Below, piece after piece: positions 8,332 through 17,163 of a stretch of DNA of 64,000 bases. Position 1 is the stretch's first letter. The number at the start of each line of letters is the position of its first letter. Origin of the DNA: Xaviernesmea oryzae (lineage in GTDB: Bacteria; Pseudomonadota; Alphaproteobacteria; Rhizobiales; Rhizobiaceae); NCBI RefSeq assembly GCF_900177415.1, contig NZ_FXAF01000001.1:401621-465620 (forward strand), in the 5' to 3' direction. The notes beneath the pieces were generated by a model, which made no database searches, was not told where the DNA came from, and worked only from the letters and a program-made list of their open reading frames with translations. The translations under genes and the position numbers were made by a program.

Positions 8332-10680
8332 ATGCGCATCGTCTGTATCGGTGGTGGTCCCGCAGGTCTTTATTTCGCGCTCCTGATGAAGAAGTTTCAT
8401 CCCGAGCATTCCATCTCCGTGATCGAGCGCAACCGGCCCTATGACACGTTCGGTTGGGGCGTGGTTTTCTCCGACGCGACCATGGTTTCCATGCGGGCCT
8501 GGGATCCCGAAAGTGCGGTCGAAATCGAGGATGCTTTCAACCACTGGGACGATATCGAACTGCTCTTCAAGGGCACGCGCCAGCGCACATCCGGTCACGG
8601 CTTCGTCGGCATCGGCCGCAAGAAGCTGCTCAACATCCTCCAGCGCCGCTGCGAAGCGCTCGGCGTCGAACTGGTCTTCGAGACGGAAGCCGACGGCGAC
8701 ACCGATTATCCGGATGCCGATCTGATCATCGCCTCCGACGGCTTCAACTCGAAGATCCGCAACCGCTATCCGGAAGTCTTCGAACCGGATCTCGTCGTCC
8801 GCCCCAATCGCTACATCTGGCTCGGCACCAACAAGCTCTTCGACGCCTTCACCTTCGATTTCCGCAAGACGGAACACGGCTGGTTCCAGGCGCATATCTA
8901 CAAGTTCGACGAAAAGACCTCGACCTTCATCGTCGAGACGACTGAAGAGGCCTACGAAAAGCACGGCCTCGGTGAAATGGACCAGCAGGGCTCGATCGAG
9001 TTCTGCCAAAACCTCTTCTCGGAAGTCCTCGAAGGCGCCGAGCTGATGACCAATGCGCGCCACCTGCGCGGTTCCGCCTGGCTGAACTTCAACCGCCTGA
9101 TCTGCGGCAAGTGGAGCCATTTCAACGGCAATTCGCATGTGGTCCTGATGGGCGACGCCGCCCATACGGCGCATTTCGCGATCGGTTCCGGCACCAAGCT
9201 CGCGATCGACGACGCGATCGAACTGACGAACCAGTTCAACAAGCTGGGGCATACGAAAGACAAGATTCCGGCGGTCCTTGAGACCTATGAGGAAATCCGC
9301 CGCGTCGATGTCGCCCGTATTCAGAACGCGGCCCGCAACGCCATGGAGTGGTTCGAAGTCGTCGGCCAGCGTTATGCCGATACGCTGGAGCCGGAACAGT
9401 TCATGTATTCCATGCTGACCCGCTCGCAGCGCATCAGCCACGAAAACCTGCGCCTGCGCGATCCGAAATGGCTTGAGGGTTACGAGCGCTGGTTCGCGAA
9501 GAAGAACGGCCTCGATGTCAGCGGCAACGGCCGCACCCTGCCGCCGATGTTCACGCCCTATTCGCTGCGCCAAACCCACCTGCCGAACCGCATCGTCATG
9601 TCGCCGATGGCCATGTATTCCGCCAGGGACGGCCTGCTGGACGATTTCCATCTCGTCCATCTCGGTTCCCGGGCGCTCGGCGGTGCCGGCCTCGTCTTTG
9701 CGGAAATGACCTGCGTCTCGCCGGATGCGCGCATCACGCCCGGCTGCCTTGGCCTCTGGAACGGCGAACAGGCGGCGCGCTGGAAACGCTTCATCGACTT
9801 CGTGCATGAAAATTCCGCCGCCAAAGTAGGCATCCAGCTCGGCCACGCCGGCCGCAAGGGCAGCACCAAGGTTGCCTGGGAAGGTATCGACCAGCCTCTG
9901 GAGGAGGGCGGTTGGCCGCTGATCTCTGCTTCGGCGCTTCCCTATCTCAGGAACAGCCAGGTCCCGAAGGCGATGGATCGCCAGGATATGGACAGAGTGA
10001 AGGCCGATCACGTCCGGGCCGCCAGATATGCCGCCGAAGCCGGTGCCGACTGGCTGGAGCTGCACTGCGCCCATGGCTATCTGCTGTCGAGTTTCCTCTC
10101 GCCGCTAACGAACATCCGCACGGACGAATACGGCGGCAGCCACGAGAACCGCGCCCGCTATCCGCTGGAAGTCTTCAAGGCGATCCGCGAGGTCTGGCCG
10201 GAAGACAAGCCTATCTCGGTGCGCCTCTCCTGCCACGACTGGTTCGAGGGCGGCAACACGCCGGAAGACGCCGCGCTCTTTGCCGGAATGTTCAAGGAGG
10301 CCGGTGCCGACCTCATCGACTGCTCGTCCGGCCAGGTGTGGAAGGAAGAAAAGCCGGTCTACGGCCGCCTCTTCCAGACGCCCTTCTCCGACAAGATCCG
10401 CAACGAGATCGGCATTCCGACGATCGCCGTCGGCGCGATTTCGGAAGCCGACCACGCCAATTCGATCATCGCCGCAGGCCGCGCCGATCTCTGCGCCGTC
10501 GCCCGTCCGCATCTGGCCGACCCTGCCTGGGTGCTGCACGAAGCCGCCAAGATCGGCCTGACGAACATTCCGTGGCCGAAGCAGTATTATTCCGGCAAAT
10601 CGCAATACGAGACCAACCTCGCCCGTGCCGCGGCAGCGGCTGCCGCTCCGGCGCCCGGCCCGACGGTGGTGGCGAAGTAA
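8332..10680 (+). CDS. Bifunctional FAD monooxygenase / old-yellow-enzyme reductase (2-aminobenzoyl-CoA or salicylyl-CoA 5-hydroxylase type)
   Basis: 782-aa fusion. Residues 1 to about 390 form a flavin monooxygenase (FAD-binding [12 protein letters not shown] at the N-terminus; [21 protein letters not shown] for the ribityl chain); residues about 400-760 form an FMN-dependent OYE-family reductase ([53 protein letters not shown]). This architecture is that of the 2-aminobenzoyl-CoA monooxygenase/reductase described in Azoarcus evansii, which hydroxylates and reduces anthraniloyl-CoA to 2-amino-5-oxocyclohex-1-ene-carboxyl-CoA; close relatives are annotated as salicylyl-CoA 5-hydroxylase. First gene of an operon of CoA-ester genes, which supports the CoA-thioester substrate. 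The C-terminus is an Ala/Pro-rich tail. The CoA ligase that should make its substrate is not in the window. Confidence 0.9.
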   Translation: MRIVCIGGGPAGLYFALLMKKFHPEHSISVIERNRPYDTFGWGVVFSDATMVSMRAWDPESAVEIEDAFNHWDDIELLFKGTRQRTSGHGFVGIGRKKLLNILQRRCEALGVELVFETEADGDTDYPDADLIIASDGFNSKIRNRYPEVFEPDLVVRPNRYIWLGTNKLFDAFTFDFRKTEHGWFQAHIYKFDEKTSTFIVETTEEAYEKHGLGEMDQQGSIEFCQNLFSEVLEGAELMTNARHLRGSAWLNFNRLICGKWSHFNGNSHVVLMGDAAHTAHFAIGSGTKLAIDDAIELTNQFNKLGHTKDKIPAVLETYEEIRRVDVARIQNAARNAMEWFEVVGQRYADTLEPEQFMYSMLTRSQRISHENLRLRDPKWLEGYERWFAKKNGLDVSGNGRTLPPMFTPYSLRQTHLPNRIVMSPMAMYSARDGLLDDFHLVHLGSRALGGAGLVFAEMTCVSPDARITPGCLGLWNGEQAARWKRFIDFVHENSAAKVGIQLGHAGRKGSTKVAWEGIDQPLEEGGWPLISASALPYLRNSQVPKAMDRQDMDRVKADHVRAARYAAEAGADWLELHCAHGYLLSSFLSPLTNIRTDEYGGSHENRARYPLEVFKAIREVWPEDKPISVRLSCHDWFEGGNTPEDAALFAGMFKEAGADLIDCSSGQVWKEEKPVYGRLFQTPFSDKIRNEIGIPTIAVGAISEADHANSIIAAGRADLCAVARPHLADPAWVLHEAAKIGLTNIPWPKQYYSGKSQYETNLARAAAAAAAPAPGPTVVAK

Positions 10681-10689
10681 GGACGCGTC

Positions 10690-11487
10690 ATGGGTGAAGC
10701 GATTCCTGCCAGGCTTTCCAGTCGTCATGCCCTCGTCACCGGCGCGGGATCGGGGATCGGCGCGGCGATCGCGACGGCACTCGTCGAGGCCGGCGCACGC
10801 GTGACATTGGCCGGCCGCCGGGCCGAGCCGCTCGAAGCGCTGGCGAAGGCGCTCGGAGCCGACAGCGCCTGCGTTGCGGATGGTTTCGACGTGACCGACG
10901 AGATCGCCATAGACAATGGCTTGAAAACCGCCCGTTCCGCTTTCGGCCCGGTCGACATTCTCGTCAACAATGCCGGCGAAGGCCCGAGCGCTCCCTTTGA
11001 AAAGACCTCGCCCGACATGTGGAACCGGGTGATCTCCGTGGACCTCACCGGCGTCTTCCTGGTGAGCCAGGCCGTGCTCCCGGACCTCAAGGCCTATGGC
11101 GCCGGAGCCCGCATCATCAATATCGCCTCCACTGCCGGGCTGACGGGCTATGCCTATGTCTCGGCCTATGTCGCCGCCAAACACGGCGTCGTCGGCCTCA
11201 CCCGGTCGCTGGCGCTGGAGCTCGCGAAAACAGGCATCACCGTCAATGCCGTCTGCCCCGGCTTTACAGATACGCCGCTGATCGCCCGCTCGATCGAAAC
11301 GATCGTCGCGAAGACCGGGCGCACGGCCGAAGAAGCATTGAAAGAATTCACCAAAAGCAACCCGCAGGGACGGCTGGTTAAGCCGGAGGAGGTCGCGGAC
11401 ACGGTTCTGTGGCTGGCATCACCCGGAGCGGCATCGATCACCGGACAGGCAATCGCCGTTGCCGGGGGAGAAATCATGGCAGGCTAA
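10690..11487 (+). CDS. SDR-family NAD(P)-dependent oxidoreductase
   Basis: 265-aa classical short-chain dehydrogenase. Cofactor motif TGAGSGIGAAIA near the N-terminus, NNAG at the end of strand 4, catalytic Ser-Tyr-Lys in IASTAGLTGYAYVSAYVAAKHG, and C-terminal ASITGQAIAVAGGEIMAG. The Asp-lacking AGRRAEP after strand 2 suggests NADP(H) preference. It lies nine bases after the monooxygenase, so it probably oxidises or reduces a hydroxy/oxo-acyl-CoA intermediate of the ring-cleavage pathway (inference). Confidence 0.9.
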   Translation: MGEAIPARLSSRHALVTGAGSGIGAAIATALVEAGARVTLAGRRAEPLEALAKALGADSACVADGFDVTDEIAIDNGLKTARSAFGPVDILVNNAGEGPSAPFEKTSPDMWNRVISVDLTGVFLVSQAVLPDLKAYGAGARIINIASTAGLTGYAYVSAYVAAKHGVVGLTRSLALELAKTGITVNAVCPGFTDTPLIARSIETIVAKTGRTAEEALKEFTKSNPQGRLVKPEEVADTVLWLASPGAASITGQAIAVAGGEIMAG

Positions 11488-11526
11488 CGGCCGGCATGAT
11501 CTTGGTACGAAAGCTGGGAGATCAAG

Positions 11527-11973
11527 ATGGAACTGGAAAAGGGCATCACCAAGAACGGTAGCGGATATAACGGCACCACCTGGAACATCCTCGGCCAGGT
11601 CTACTTTCCGAAGGCGGTCTGCGACGACACCTTCGCTTTTGAGACCAACAGCCTGCCGGGACAATTCGTGCCGGTGCATATCCATCCGACCCAGGACGAG
11701 TTCATCCTTGTGCAGGAGGGCGAACTCGATCTGAAGCTCGACGGCCAATGGGTCAAAGCGAAGGCCGGAGATCTGGTCCGCATGCCGCGCGGCATTCCTC
11801 ACGGTTACTTCAACAAATCCGACAAACCGTGCCGGGCGCTCTTCTGGGTCTCGCCGGCACGCAAGCTCCCGCAGCTTTTCGGAGAGCTGCACGACATGAC
11901 CGACGTGGAGGAAATCGTGAAGGTTTCCGCTGCGCACGAGGTGGATTTCCTGCCACCCGCGGCCAACGACTAA
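11527..11973 (+). CDS. Cupin-domain protein
   Basis: 148 aa, one cupin barrel. Motif 1 is HIHPTQDEFILVQEGEL, with two His and a Glu as metal ligands; motif 2 is DLVRMPRGIPHGYFN with the fourth-ligand His. GGGAG precedes the ATG. The role in aromatic-CoA breakdown is unknown; small cupins in such operons may be dioxygenases, isomerases or binding proteins. Placement between the SDR and the enoyl-CoA hydratase in an unbroken operon argues for a catabolic step rather than regulation. Confidence 0.85.
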   Translation: MELEKGITKNGSGYNGTTWNILGQVYFPKAVCDDTFAFETNSLPGQFVPVHIHPTQDEFILVQEGELDLKLDGQWVKAKAGDLVRMPRGIPHGYFNKSDKPCRALFWVSPARKLPQLFGELHDMTDVEEIVKVSAAHEVDFLPPAAND

Positions 11974-12036
11974 TACACGGAAGACGCGTTCCGGCCACCT
12001 GACAAGGCGGCCGGCCGGTGACGGGAGGAAACGAGC

Positions 12037-12879
12037 ATGAGCGACGTGATGAGAGAAATGAAACGCAGCTTTCGCGATTACCAGCCCAGGCATTTCCTCT
12101 GGGAAGTGAGTGAAAACGACCGTGTCGCGACGATCCGCCTTAACCGGCCGGAGCGCAAGAACCCGCTGACCTTCGAAAGCTATGCGGAACTGCGCGATCT
12201 CTTCCGCGATCTCGTTTATGCGTCCGATATCCGCGCCGTCGTTCTGACCGGTGCAGGCGGTAATTTCTCCTCCGGCGGCGACGTCTTCGAAATCATCGAG
12301 CCGCTGACCCATATGGCGATGCCGGACCTGCTCGCATTCACGCGTATGACGGGAGATCTCGTCAAGGCGATGCGGAAATGCCCGCAGCCCGTCGTGGCCG
12401 CCGTCGACGGCGTCTGCGTCGGCGCCGGCGCGATCCTCGCCATGGCCGCGGACATGCGGCTGGCAACACCGGAAGCGAAGACGGCGTTTCTCTTCACCCG
12501 TGTCGGTCTGGCCGGCGCGGATATGGGCGCCTGCGGGATCCTGCCGCGCATCATCGGCCAGGGCCGCGCCGCCGAGCTCCTCTTCACCGGCCGCTCCATG
12601 AGTGCCGAAGAGGGACGGACCTGGGGCTTCTACAACGCCCTGCACGCAGCCGAAAAGGTCGAGACGGAGGCGGTCAAGCTCGCTCATTCGCTGGCCGACG
12701 GCCCCTGGTTTGCGCATACGATGACCAAGACCATGCTGAACCAGGAATGGGCCATGGGGATCGACGAAATGATCGAGTCGGAAGCCCAGGCCCAGGCCGT
12801 CTGCATGGCGACCAAGGATTTCCGTCGCGCCTTCGAAGCCTTCGCCGAGAAACGCAAGCCGGTCTTCGAGGGCAACTGA
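12037..12879 (+). CDS. Enoyl-CoA hydratase family protein
   Basis: 280-aa crotonase-fold enzyme. Oxyanion-hole motifs [14 protein letters not shown] and [14 protein letters not shown]; second half [19 protein letters not shown]. At the usual catalytic-Glu positions it has Ala/Ile and Gly-Ala-Asp ([19 protein letters not shown]), so it may do isomerisation, hydrolysis or C-C cleavage rather than plain hydration. A GGGAGGA site precedes the start. The stop overlaps the acyl-CoA dehydrogenase start (TGATG), indicating coupling. Confidence 0.88.
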   Translation: MSDVMREMKRSFRDYQPRHFLWEVSENDRVATIRLNRPERKNPLTFESYAELRDLFRDLVYASDIRAVVLTGAGGNFSSGGDVFEIIEPLTHMAMPDLLAFTRMTGDLVKAMRKCPQPVVAAVDGVCVGAGAILAMAADMRLATPEAKTAFLFTRVGLAGADMGACGILPRIIGQGRAAELLFTGRSMSAEEGRTWGFYNALHAAEKVETEAVKLAHSLADGPWFAHTMTKTMLNQEWAMGIDEMIESEAQAQAVCMATKDFRRAFEAFAEKRKPVFEGN

Positions 12880-14054
12880 TGGCGGCCGCGACCAACCTCA
12901 AAGGTCCAAGCCGGGATTTCCTGGACTGGCCGTTCTTCGACGAGAGCCATAAGGCACTCGCGGGAAAGCTCGATGCTTTCGCGGCGTCGGGCGCGCTTTC
13001 GGCCATCGACCATTCGGATACGGACGGCGCCTGCCGATCGATAGTCAAGGCGCTTGGAAAAGCCGGACTGCTGGACGCCGCGACCGGCGCCGGCGGCAAA
13101 GAACCGATCGATTCCCGCGCCGCCTGCCTCACCCGCGAAACGCTCGCCTGGCATGACGGGCTCGCCGACTTCGCCTTTGCCATGCAGGGTCTCGGCACCG
13201 GCGCGATCGGTCTCTCCGGATCGAAAGAGTTGCGCCGCACGGTGCTGCCGAAGGCGCAGTCCGGCGAATGGATTTCCGCATTCGCGCTATCCGAGAAGGA
13301 AGCCGGCTCGGATGTCGCAGCCATGGCCTGCGCCGCGTGCAAGGACGGCGACCACTATATTCTCGATGGCGAAAAGACGTGGATTTCCAACGGCGGCATC
13401 GCGGACGTCTATACCGTCTTCGCCCGCACCGGCGAGGCACCGGGCACGCGCGGTATTTCCGCCTTTGTGGTATTCGCCGACGATCCGGGCTTCTCGATCG
13501 CCGAACGGATCGACGTGATCGCCCCGCATCCGCTGGCGACGATCCGCTTCGAGAATTGCCGCATCCCCGCTTCGCGCCTGCTTGGCAGCCCCGGCGAAGG
13601 CTTCAAGATCGCGATGCGGACGCTTGACATCTTCCGCGCTTCCGTCGCCGCGGCGGCCCTCGGCTTTGCCAGACGCGCGCTGGACGAAGCGGTCGTTTAT
13701 GCCAAGGCGCGGCCGATGTTCGGCAACCACCTTTCCGACCTGCAGCTCACCCAGGCCGCCTTCGGAGACATGGCCGCAGAGATCGATGCCGGCGCGCTGC
13801 TCACCTACCGTGCGGCCTGGCGTCGCGACGTGCAGGGTCTGCCGACCACCAAGGAAGCCGCCATGGCCAAGATGGTCGCGACCGAAAATGCCCAGGCCGT
13901 CATCGACCGCGCCGTGCAGATCTTCGGCGGCCGCGGCGTGAAGAGCGGGGAGATCACCGAGAGCCTCTATCGCGAAATCCGGGCGCTGCGCATCTACGAG
14001 GGCGCGACCGAGGTGCAGAAGCTCATCATCGCCCGCGAACTTCTGAAGGCGTGA
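12879..14054 (+). CDS. Acyl-CoA dehydrogenase
   Basis: 391-aa flavoenzyme of the acyl-CoA dehydrogenase family. N-terminal helical domain, then [18 protein letters not shown] (FAD/substrate contact), [15 protein letters not shown], and C-terminal [19 protein letters not shown] and [18 protein letters not shown], in which the Glu of YEGATEV is at the family's usual catalytic-base position. The start is the ATG overlapping the upstream stop, since the frame upstream of it is a shadow of the hydratase. It would introduce a double bond in the cyclohexane-carboxyl-CoA-type intermediate made by the monooxygenase/reductase. Confidence 0.92.
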   Translation: MAAATNLKGPSRDFLDWPFFDESHKALAGKLDAFAASGALSAIDHSDTDGACRSIVKALGKAGLLDAATGAGGKEPIDSRAACLTRETLAWHDGLADFAFAMQGLGTGAIGLSGSKELRRTVLPKAQSGEWISAFALSEKEAGSDVAAMACAACKDGDHYILDGEKTWISNGGIADVYTVFARTGEAPGTRGISAFVVFADDPGFSIAERIDVIAPHPLATIRFENCRIPASRLLGSPGEGFKIAMRTLDIFRASVAAAALGFARRALDEAVVYAKARPMFGNHLSDLQLTQAAFGDMAAEIDAGALLTYRAAWRRDVQGLPTTKEAAMAKMVATENAQAVIDRAVQIFGGRGVKSGEITESLYREIRALRIYEGATEVQKLIIARELLKA

Positions 14055-14061
14055 GGCGATC

Positions 14062-14493
14062 ATGGCTTACACCACGTCCCGCCACTTGAACTTCGGAGAT
14101 TGCGACCCTTCCGGCATCGCCTACTTCCCGTCCTATCTCAACATTCTCGTCGGGGTTTACGAGGAGTTCTTCAGGGCGATCGGCTTTGCCTGGCCGGAAA
14201 TGATCAACGAACGGAAAATCGGTCTTCCGACCGTGACCCTGGATCTCACCTTCAAAAGTCCCGGCTTTCACGGCGACATGATGAATTTCACCGTTAGGGT
14301 CGTCCGGATCGGCAACAGCTCGGTTGACCTCGAACACGAGGTAAAGGCGGGCGACCGGTTGCTCTGGACCGCGAAGCAGCGATTGGTCGCCACCTCCCTC
14401 GAGACACACAAGGCCTGTCATTGGCCGGACGATATGCGCGCAGCGCTCACACAGCATTTGGAGAAGAAAGATGCACATGATTCTGCAGCCTGA
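14062..14493 (+). CDS. Acyl-CoA thioesterase, 4-hydroxybenzoyl-CoA thioesterase (hotdog) family
   Basis: 143-aa hotdog-fold protein with the family signature LNFGDCDPSGIAYFPSYL, whose Asp is the catalytic residue of Pseudomonas-type 4-hydroxybenzoyl-CoA thioesterase; the helix with GVYEEFFRAIGF follows. It may hydrolyse dead-end aryl-CoA esters to free CoA, or release a pathway product. The C-terminal part overlaps the RidA-like start by 23 bases. Seven bases separate it from the dehydrogenase. Confidence 0.88.
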   Translation: MAYTTSRHLNFGDCDPSGIAYFPSYLNILVGVYEEFFRAIGFAWPEMINERKIGLPTVTLDLTFKSPGFHGDMMNFTVRVVRIGNSSVDLEHEVKAGDRLLWTAKQRLVATSLETHKACHWPDDMRAALTQHLEKKDAHDSAA

Positions 14494-14866
14494 AGGCTGG
14501 GCCAAACCGATCGGTTACGCCAACGGCGTCGCCGCCACCGGCCGCCAGGTCTTCGTCGGCGGGCAGATCGGCTGGAACGCTGAGTGCCGGTTCGAAACCG
14601 ACGATTTCGTCGGCCAGGTCCGTCAGACGCTTTCCAACGTCGTGGCCGTGCTTGCCGAAGCCGGCGCAGGGCCGGAACACGTCACCACGATGACCTGGTA
14701 TTTCACCGACAAGGCCGAATACCTCGATAATCTGAAGGGCATTGGCCAGGTTTACCGCGAGATCATGGGCAAGCATTTCCCGGCCATGGCCGCCATGCAG
14801 GTCGTGGCGTTGGTGGAAGATCGTGCCAAGATCGAGATCCAGGCAACCGCCGTCATTCCGGATTGA
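14471..14866 (+). CDS. RidA/YjgF-family protein lacking the usual catalytic arginine
   Basis: 131 aa. RidA-fold hallmarks: FVGGQIGWNAE near the N-terminus, VGQVRQTLSNVVAVLAEAG and the closing KIEIQATAVI. Canonical RidA imine/enamine deaminases carry an Arg in the FPARxxxxV segment; here it is FPAMAAMQV, Met in place of Arg, which puts the protein in a Rid subgroup without established deaminase activity. The pathway's expected 2-amino-cyclohexene-carboxyl-CoA is itself an enamine, so a role in its hydrolysis is attractive but unproven. GGAGAA precedes the ATG inside the thioesterase gene. Confidence 0.85.
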   Translation: MHMILQPEGWAKPIGYANGVAATGRQVFVGGQIGWNAECRFETDDFVGQVRQTLSNVVAVLAEAGAGPEHVTTMTWYFTDKAEYLDNLKGIGQVYREIMGKHFPAMAAMQVVALVEDRAKIEIQATAVIPD

Positions 14867-14871
14867 AGACC

Positions 14872-16845
14872 ATGAGCGAGACGACCGCATTTTCGTCAAC
14901 GGTTTCGGCCCCAAACTCGGTTAAAGCCAGTAACGGGATCCTGATCGTCACGATCGACAATGCCCCGGTCAACGCGACATCCGCGGATGTCCGCACCGGG
15001 CTCGAACGTGCGCTTTCCCATGCGGAAGCGGCAGCCGATGTGACGGGCGTCGTCATCACCGGCGCCGGCAAGACCTTCATCGGCGGTGCGGATATCAAGG
15101 AATTCGGCAAGCCGGCCATCGAACCGACGCTGCCGGCCGTCATCGAAAAGATCGAGGCTCTCTCCAAACCGGTCGTTGCGGCGCTGAACGGCGTTGCACT
15201 CGGCGGCGGACTGGAATTGGCTCTTGCCTGCCACCATCGCGTTGCTTCCGCCGCTGCCCAGGTCGGCCTGCCCGAGGTGAAGCTTGGCATCGTACCGGGC
15301 GCCGGCGGCACGCAGCGTCTGCCGCGCCTGATCGGCATACCGGCAGCGCTCGATCTCATCGCCTCAGGCCGCTCCGCGAAGGCCGAAGAGGCCCTCTCGC
15401 TCGGTATAATCGACGAAATCGCCCAGAGTGACCTTTTGGAAACTGCCGTTTCGGCTGCGCGGAAGCTTGCCGGCAAACCGCTCCGCCGCACGGGCGGACT
15501 GACCGTCGCCACAGCCGATCCGGCCGAAATCGAAAAGGCCTCGGCAAAGATCCTTGCCAAGTCACGCGGCCAGAAAGCACCGGCCGAAGTCGTGCGGCTC
15601 GTTACCTCTTCGACGCGTCCCTTCGCTGAAGGCCTGGCGGACGAGCGCGCCACATTCCTCGCGCTCCGTGACAGCCGCGAGGCCGCAGCGCTCCGCCATG
15701 TCTTCTTTGCTGAACGGGAAGCCTCCAAGGTCGAGGGTCTGGAAAGCGTTGAGGTCCGCCCGGTCTCGACAATCGGCATATGCGGTCTCGGCCTGATGGG
15801 AAGCGGCATCGCGGTCGCGGCGCTTGGCGCCGGATATACGGTCATCGGCCTCGACCAGACGCCGGAAGCCGCCGAAAAGGGACGGGAACGCATTATCGGC
15901 CTGCTGGAACGCAACCTCGCATCCGGCCGCCTCGATCAAACCGGGTTCGAAGCCCGGAAGGCCAAGCTTTCAGCGACCGCGTCGGATGCCGATCTCGCTC
16001 CCTGCGACCTTGTCATCGAAGCGGTTTTCGACGACCTCGCCGTCAAGACCGAACTCTTCCGGCGGCTCGATAAAGTCGTTCGGCCGGATGCGGTACTGGC
16101 GACCAATACAAGCTACCTGAACCCCGACGACATCGCTGCTGCCACCGCTTACCCGGGCCGCGTGCTGGGCATGCACTTCTTTTCGCCCGCGCATGTCATG
16201 CGGCTCATCGAAGTCGTCCGTTGTGCGAAGACTGCACCGGATGTGTTGGCGACCGGGCTCGCCGTCGCCAGGAAACTGCGCAAACTGCCGGTCGTGACCG
16301 GCGTCACCGAGGGCTTCATCGGCAACCGCATATTTTCCGCCTATCGCCGTGAAGCCGAATTCCTTCTGGAGGATGGCGCCCTGCCGCACGAGATCGATGC
16401 CGCGCTGGAAGACTATGGTTTTCCGATGGGCCTCTTCGCCGTCTATGACATGGCGGGGCTGGAAATCGCCTGGGCGCGCCGCAAGAGGCAGGCAGCCACC
16501 CGCGATCCCTCGATCCGTTATGTCGAGATCGCCGACACCCTATGCGAGGCAGGCCGCTTCGGCCAGAAAGCCGGTCGCGGCTGGTACGCCTACCCGGAAG
16601 GCAAGAAGGCGATCGATCCCGAAGTGACGGCGATCATTGAAGCTGCCCGCGCGAAGAAGGGCATCACGCCGCGCACCTTCTCCAAGGACGAGATTCTCCA
16701 ACGCCTGCTGAACGCCATGGCGGCGGAAGGCGAAACCTTGCTTGCCGAAGGCATCGCCGCCCGGCCCGGCGATATCGACCTTGTGATGATCAACGGCTAC
16801 GGCTTTCCCGCCTACAAGGGCGGCCCGATGTTCGCCAGCAACTGA
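14872..16845 (+). CDS. Enoyl-CoA hydratase / 3-hydroxyacyl-CoA dehydrogenase fusion (FadB-like), short C-terminus
   Basis: 657-aa bifunctional beta-oxidation enzyme. Residues about 15-200: crotonase domain with GAGKTFIGGADIKEF, LNGVALGGGLELALACH and PEVKLGIVPGAGGTQRLP, with both catalytic Glu positions present. Residues about 300-480: NAD-binding domain, ICGLGLMGSGIAVAALGAGY and catalytic His in MHFFSPAHVM. Residues about 485-657: dehydrogenase C-terminal domains with GFIGNRIFSAYR. The protein stops at GYGFPAYKGGPMFASN, where homologues usually continue about 40 residues, so the tail is shortened. The ATG at 14872 overlaps nothing; an in-frame TTG at 14863 overlaps the RidA stop and is less likely. 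Last gene of the operon; it would finish ring-derived dicarboxyl-CoA oxidation. Confidence 0.9.
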   Translation: MSETTAFSSTVSAPNSVKASNGILIVTIDNAPVNATSADVRTGLERALSHAEAAADVTGVVITGAGKTFIGGADIKEFGKPAIEPTLPAVIEKIEALSKPVVAALNGVALGGGLELALACHHRVASAAAQVGLPEVKLGIVPGAGGTQRLPRLIGIPAALDLIASGRSAKAEEALSLGIIDEIAQSDLLETAVSAARKLAGKPLRRTGGLTVATADPAEIEKASAKILAKSRGQKAPAEVVRLVTSSTRPFAEGLADERATFLALRDSREAAALRHVFFAEREASKVEGLESVEVRPVSTIGICGLGLMGSGIAVAALGAGYTVIGLDQTPEAAEKGRERIIGLLERNLASGRLDQTGFEARKAKLSATASDADLAPCDLVIEAVFDDLAVKTELFRRLDKVVRPDAVLATNTSYLNPDDIAAATAYPGRVLGMHFFSPAHVMRLIEVVRCAKTAPDVLATGLAVARKLRKLPVVTGVTEGFIGNRIFSAYRREAEFLLEDGALPHEIDAALEDYGFPMGLFAVYDMAGLEIAWARRKRQAATRDPSIRYVEIADTLCEAGRFGQKAGRGWYAYPEGKKAIDPEVTAIIEAARAKKGITPRTFSKDEILQRLLNAMAAEGETLLAEGIAARPGDIDLVMINGYGFPAYKGGPMFASN

Positions 16846-16970
16846 GCCGAGAAAATCTCCTTTAAAATAAAGCATTGAAATTTATCGCATCTTCCCATCA
16901 ACTGAAGCGAGCGGAAGGATTTCCGCTGCCTGCACATTTGCTCGCCTAAAAGAGTTTCGCTCATTTGATC

Positions 16971-17006
16971 AAACATGCTTGCATGTTTCCGGAAATCGCC
17001 TATTGT
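16971..17006 (+). promoter_or_regulatory. Inverted repeat AAACATGC-TT-GCATGTTT over a putative promoter of the second ABC operon
   Basis: Perfect 8-base arms separated by TT (16971-16988). They overlap a -35-like TTGCAT (16979-16984), with TATTGT 16 bases downstream (17001-17006). The half-site resembles the ATATGC/GCATAT repeats near iorA. Lies in the 318-base gap between the catabolic operon and the importer at 17164. Confidence 0.5.
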
Positions 17007-17089
17007 TTGCCCTAAGCCTCGCAAGTAGGCATTCAAGCAACGACAGGGAACGCTGCATGTCCGCACCTTATGAGCTTCCTTCGCACCGG

Positions 17090-17107
17090 TATTTTAAATT
17101 TAAAATA
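17090..17107. promoter_or_regulatory. Perfect 18-base AT palindrome TATTTTAAATTTAAAATA
   Basis: Fully self-complementary over 18 bases in the leader of the second importer operon, 56 bases before its start. It differs at only two positions from the site on the -10 box of the catabolic operon (8283-8300). Strong candidate for a shared operator; MarR-family repressors often use such AT-rich palindromes in aromatic-CoA regulons, but no regulator is encoded nearby. Confidence 0.55.
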
Positions 17108-17163
17108 TCTGGCACCGTTTGCCCCGCATTTGCATTTTCTCGTGGCGCGCTTAGGAGAGCATG

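Noticed and set aside
8293..10074. 593-codon minus-strand frame opposite the monooxygenase
   Set aside because: No ribosome site or recognisable motif; mirror of a strongly coding plus-strand gene.
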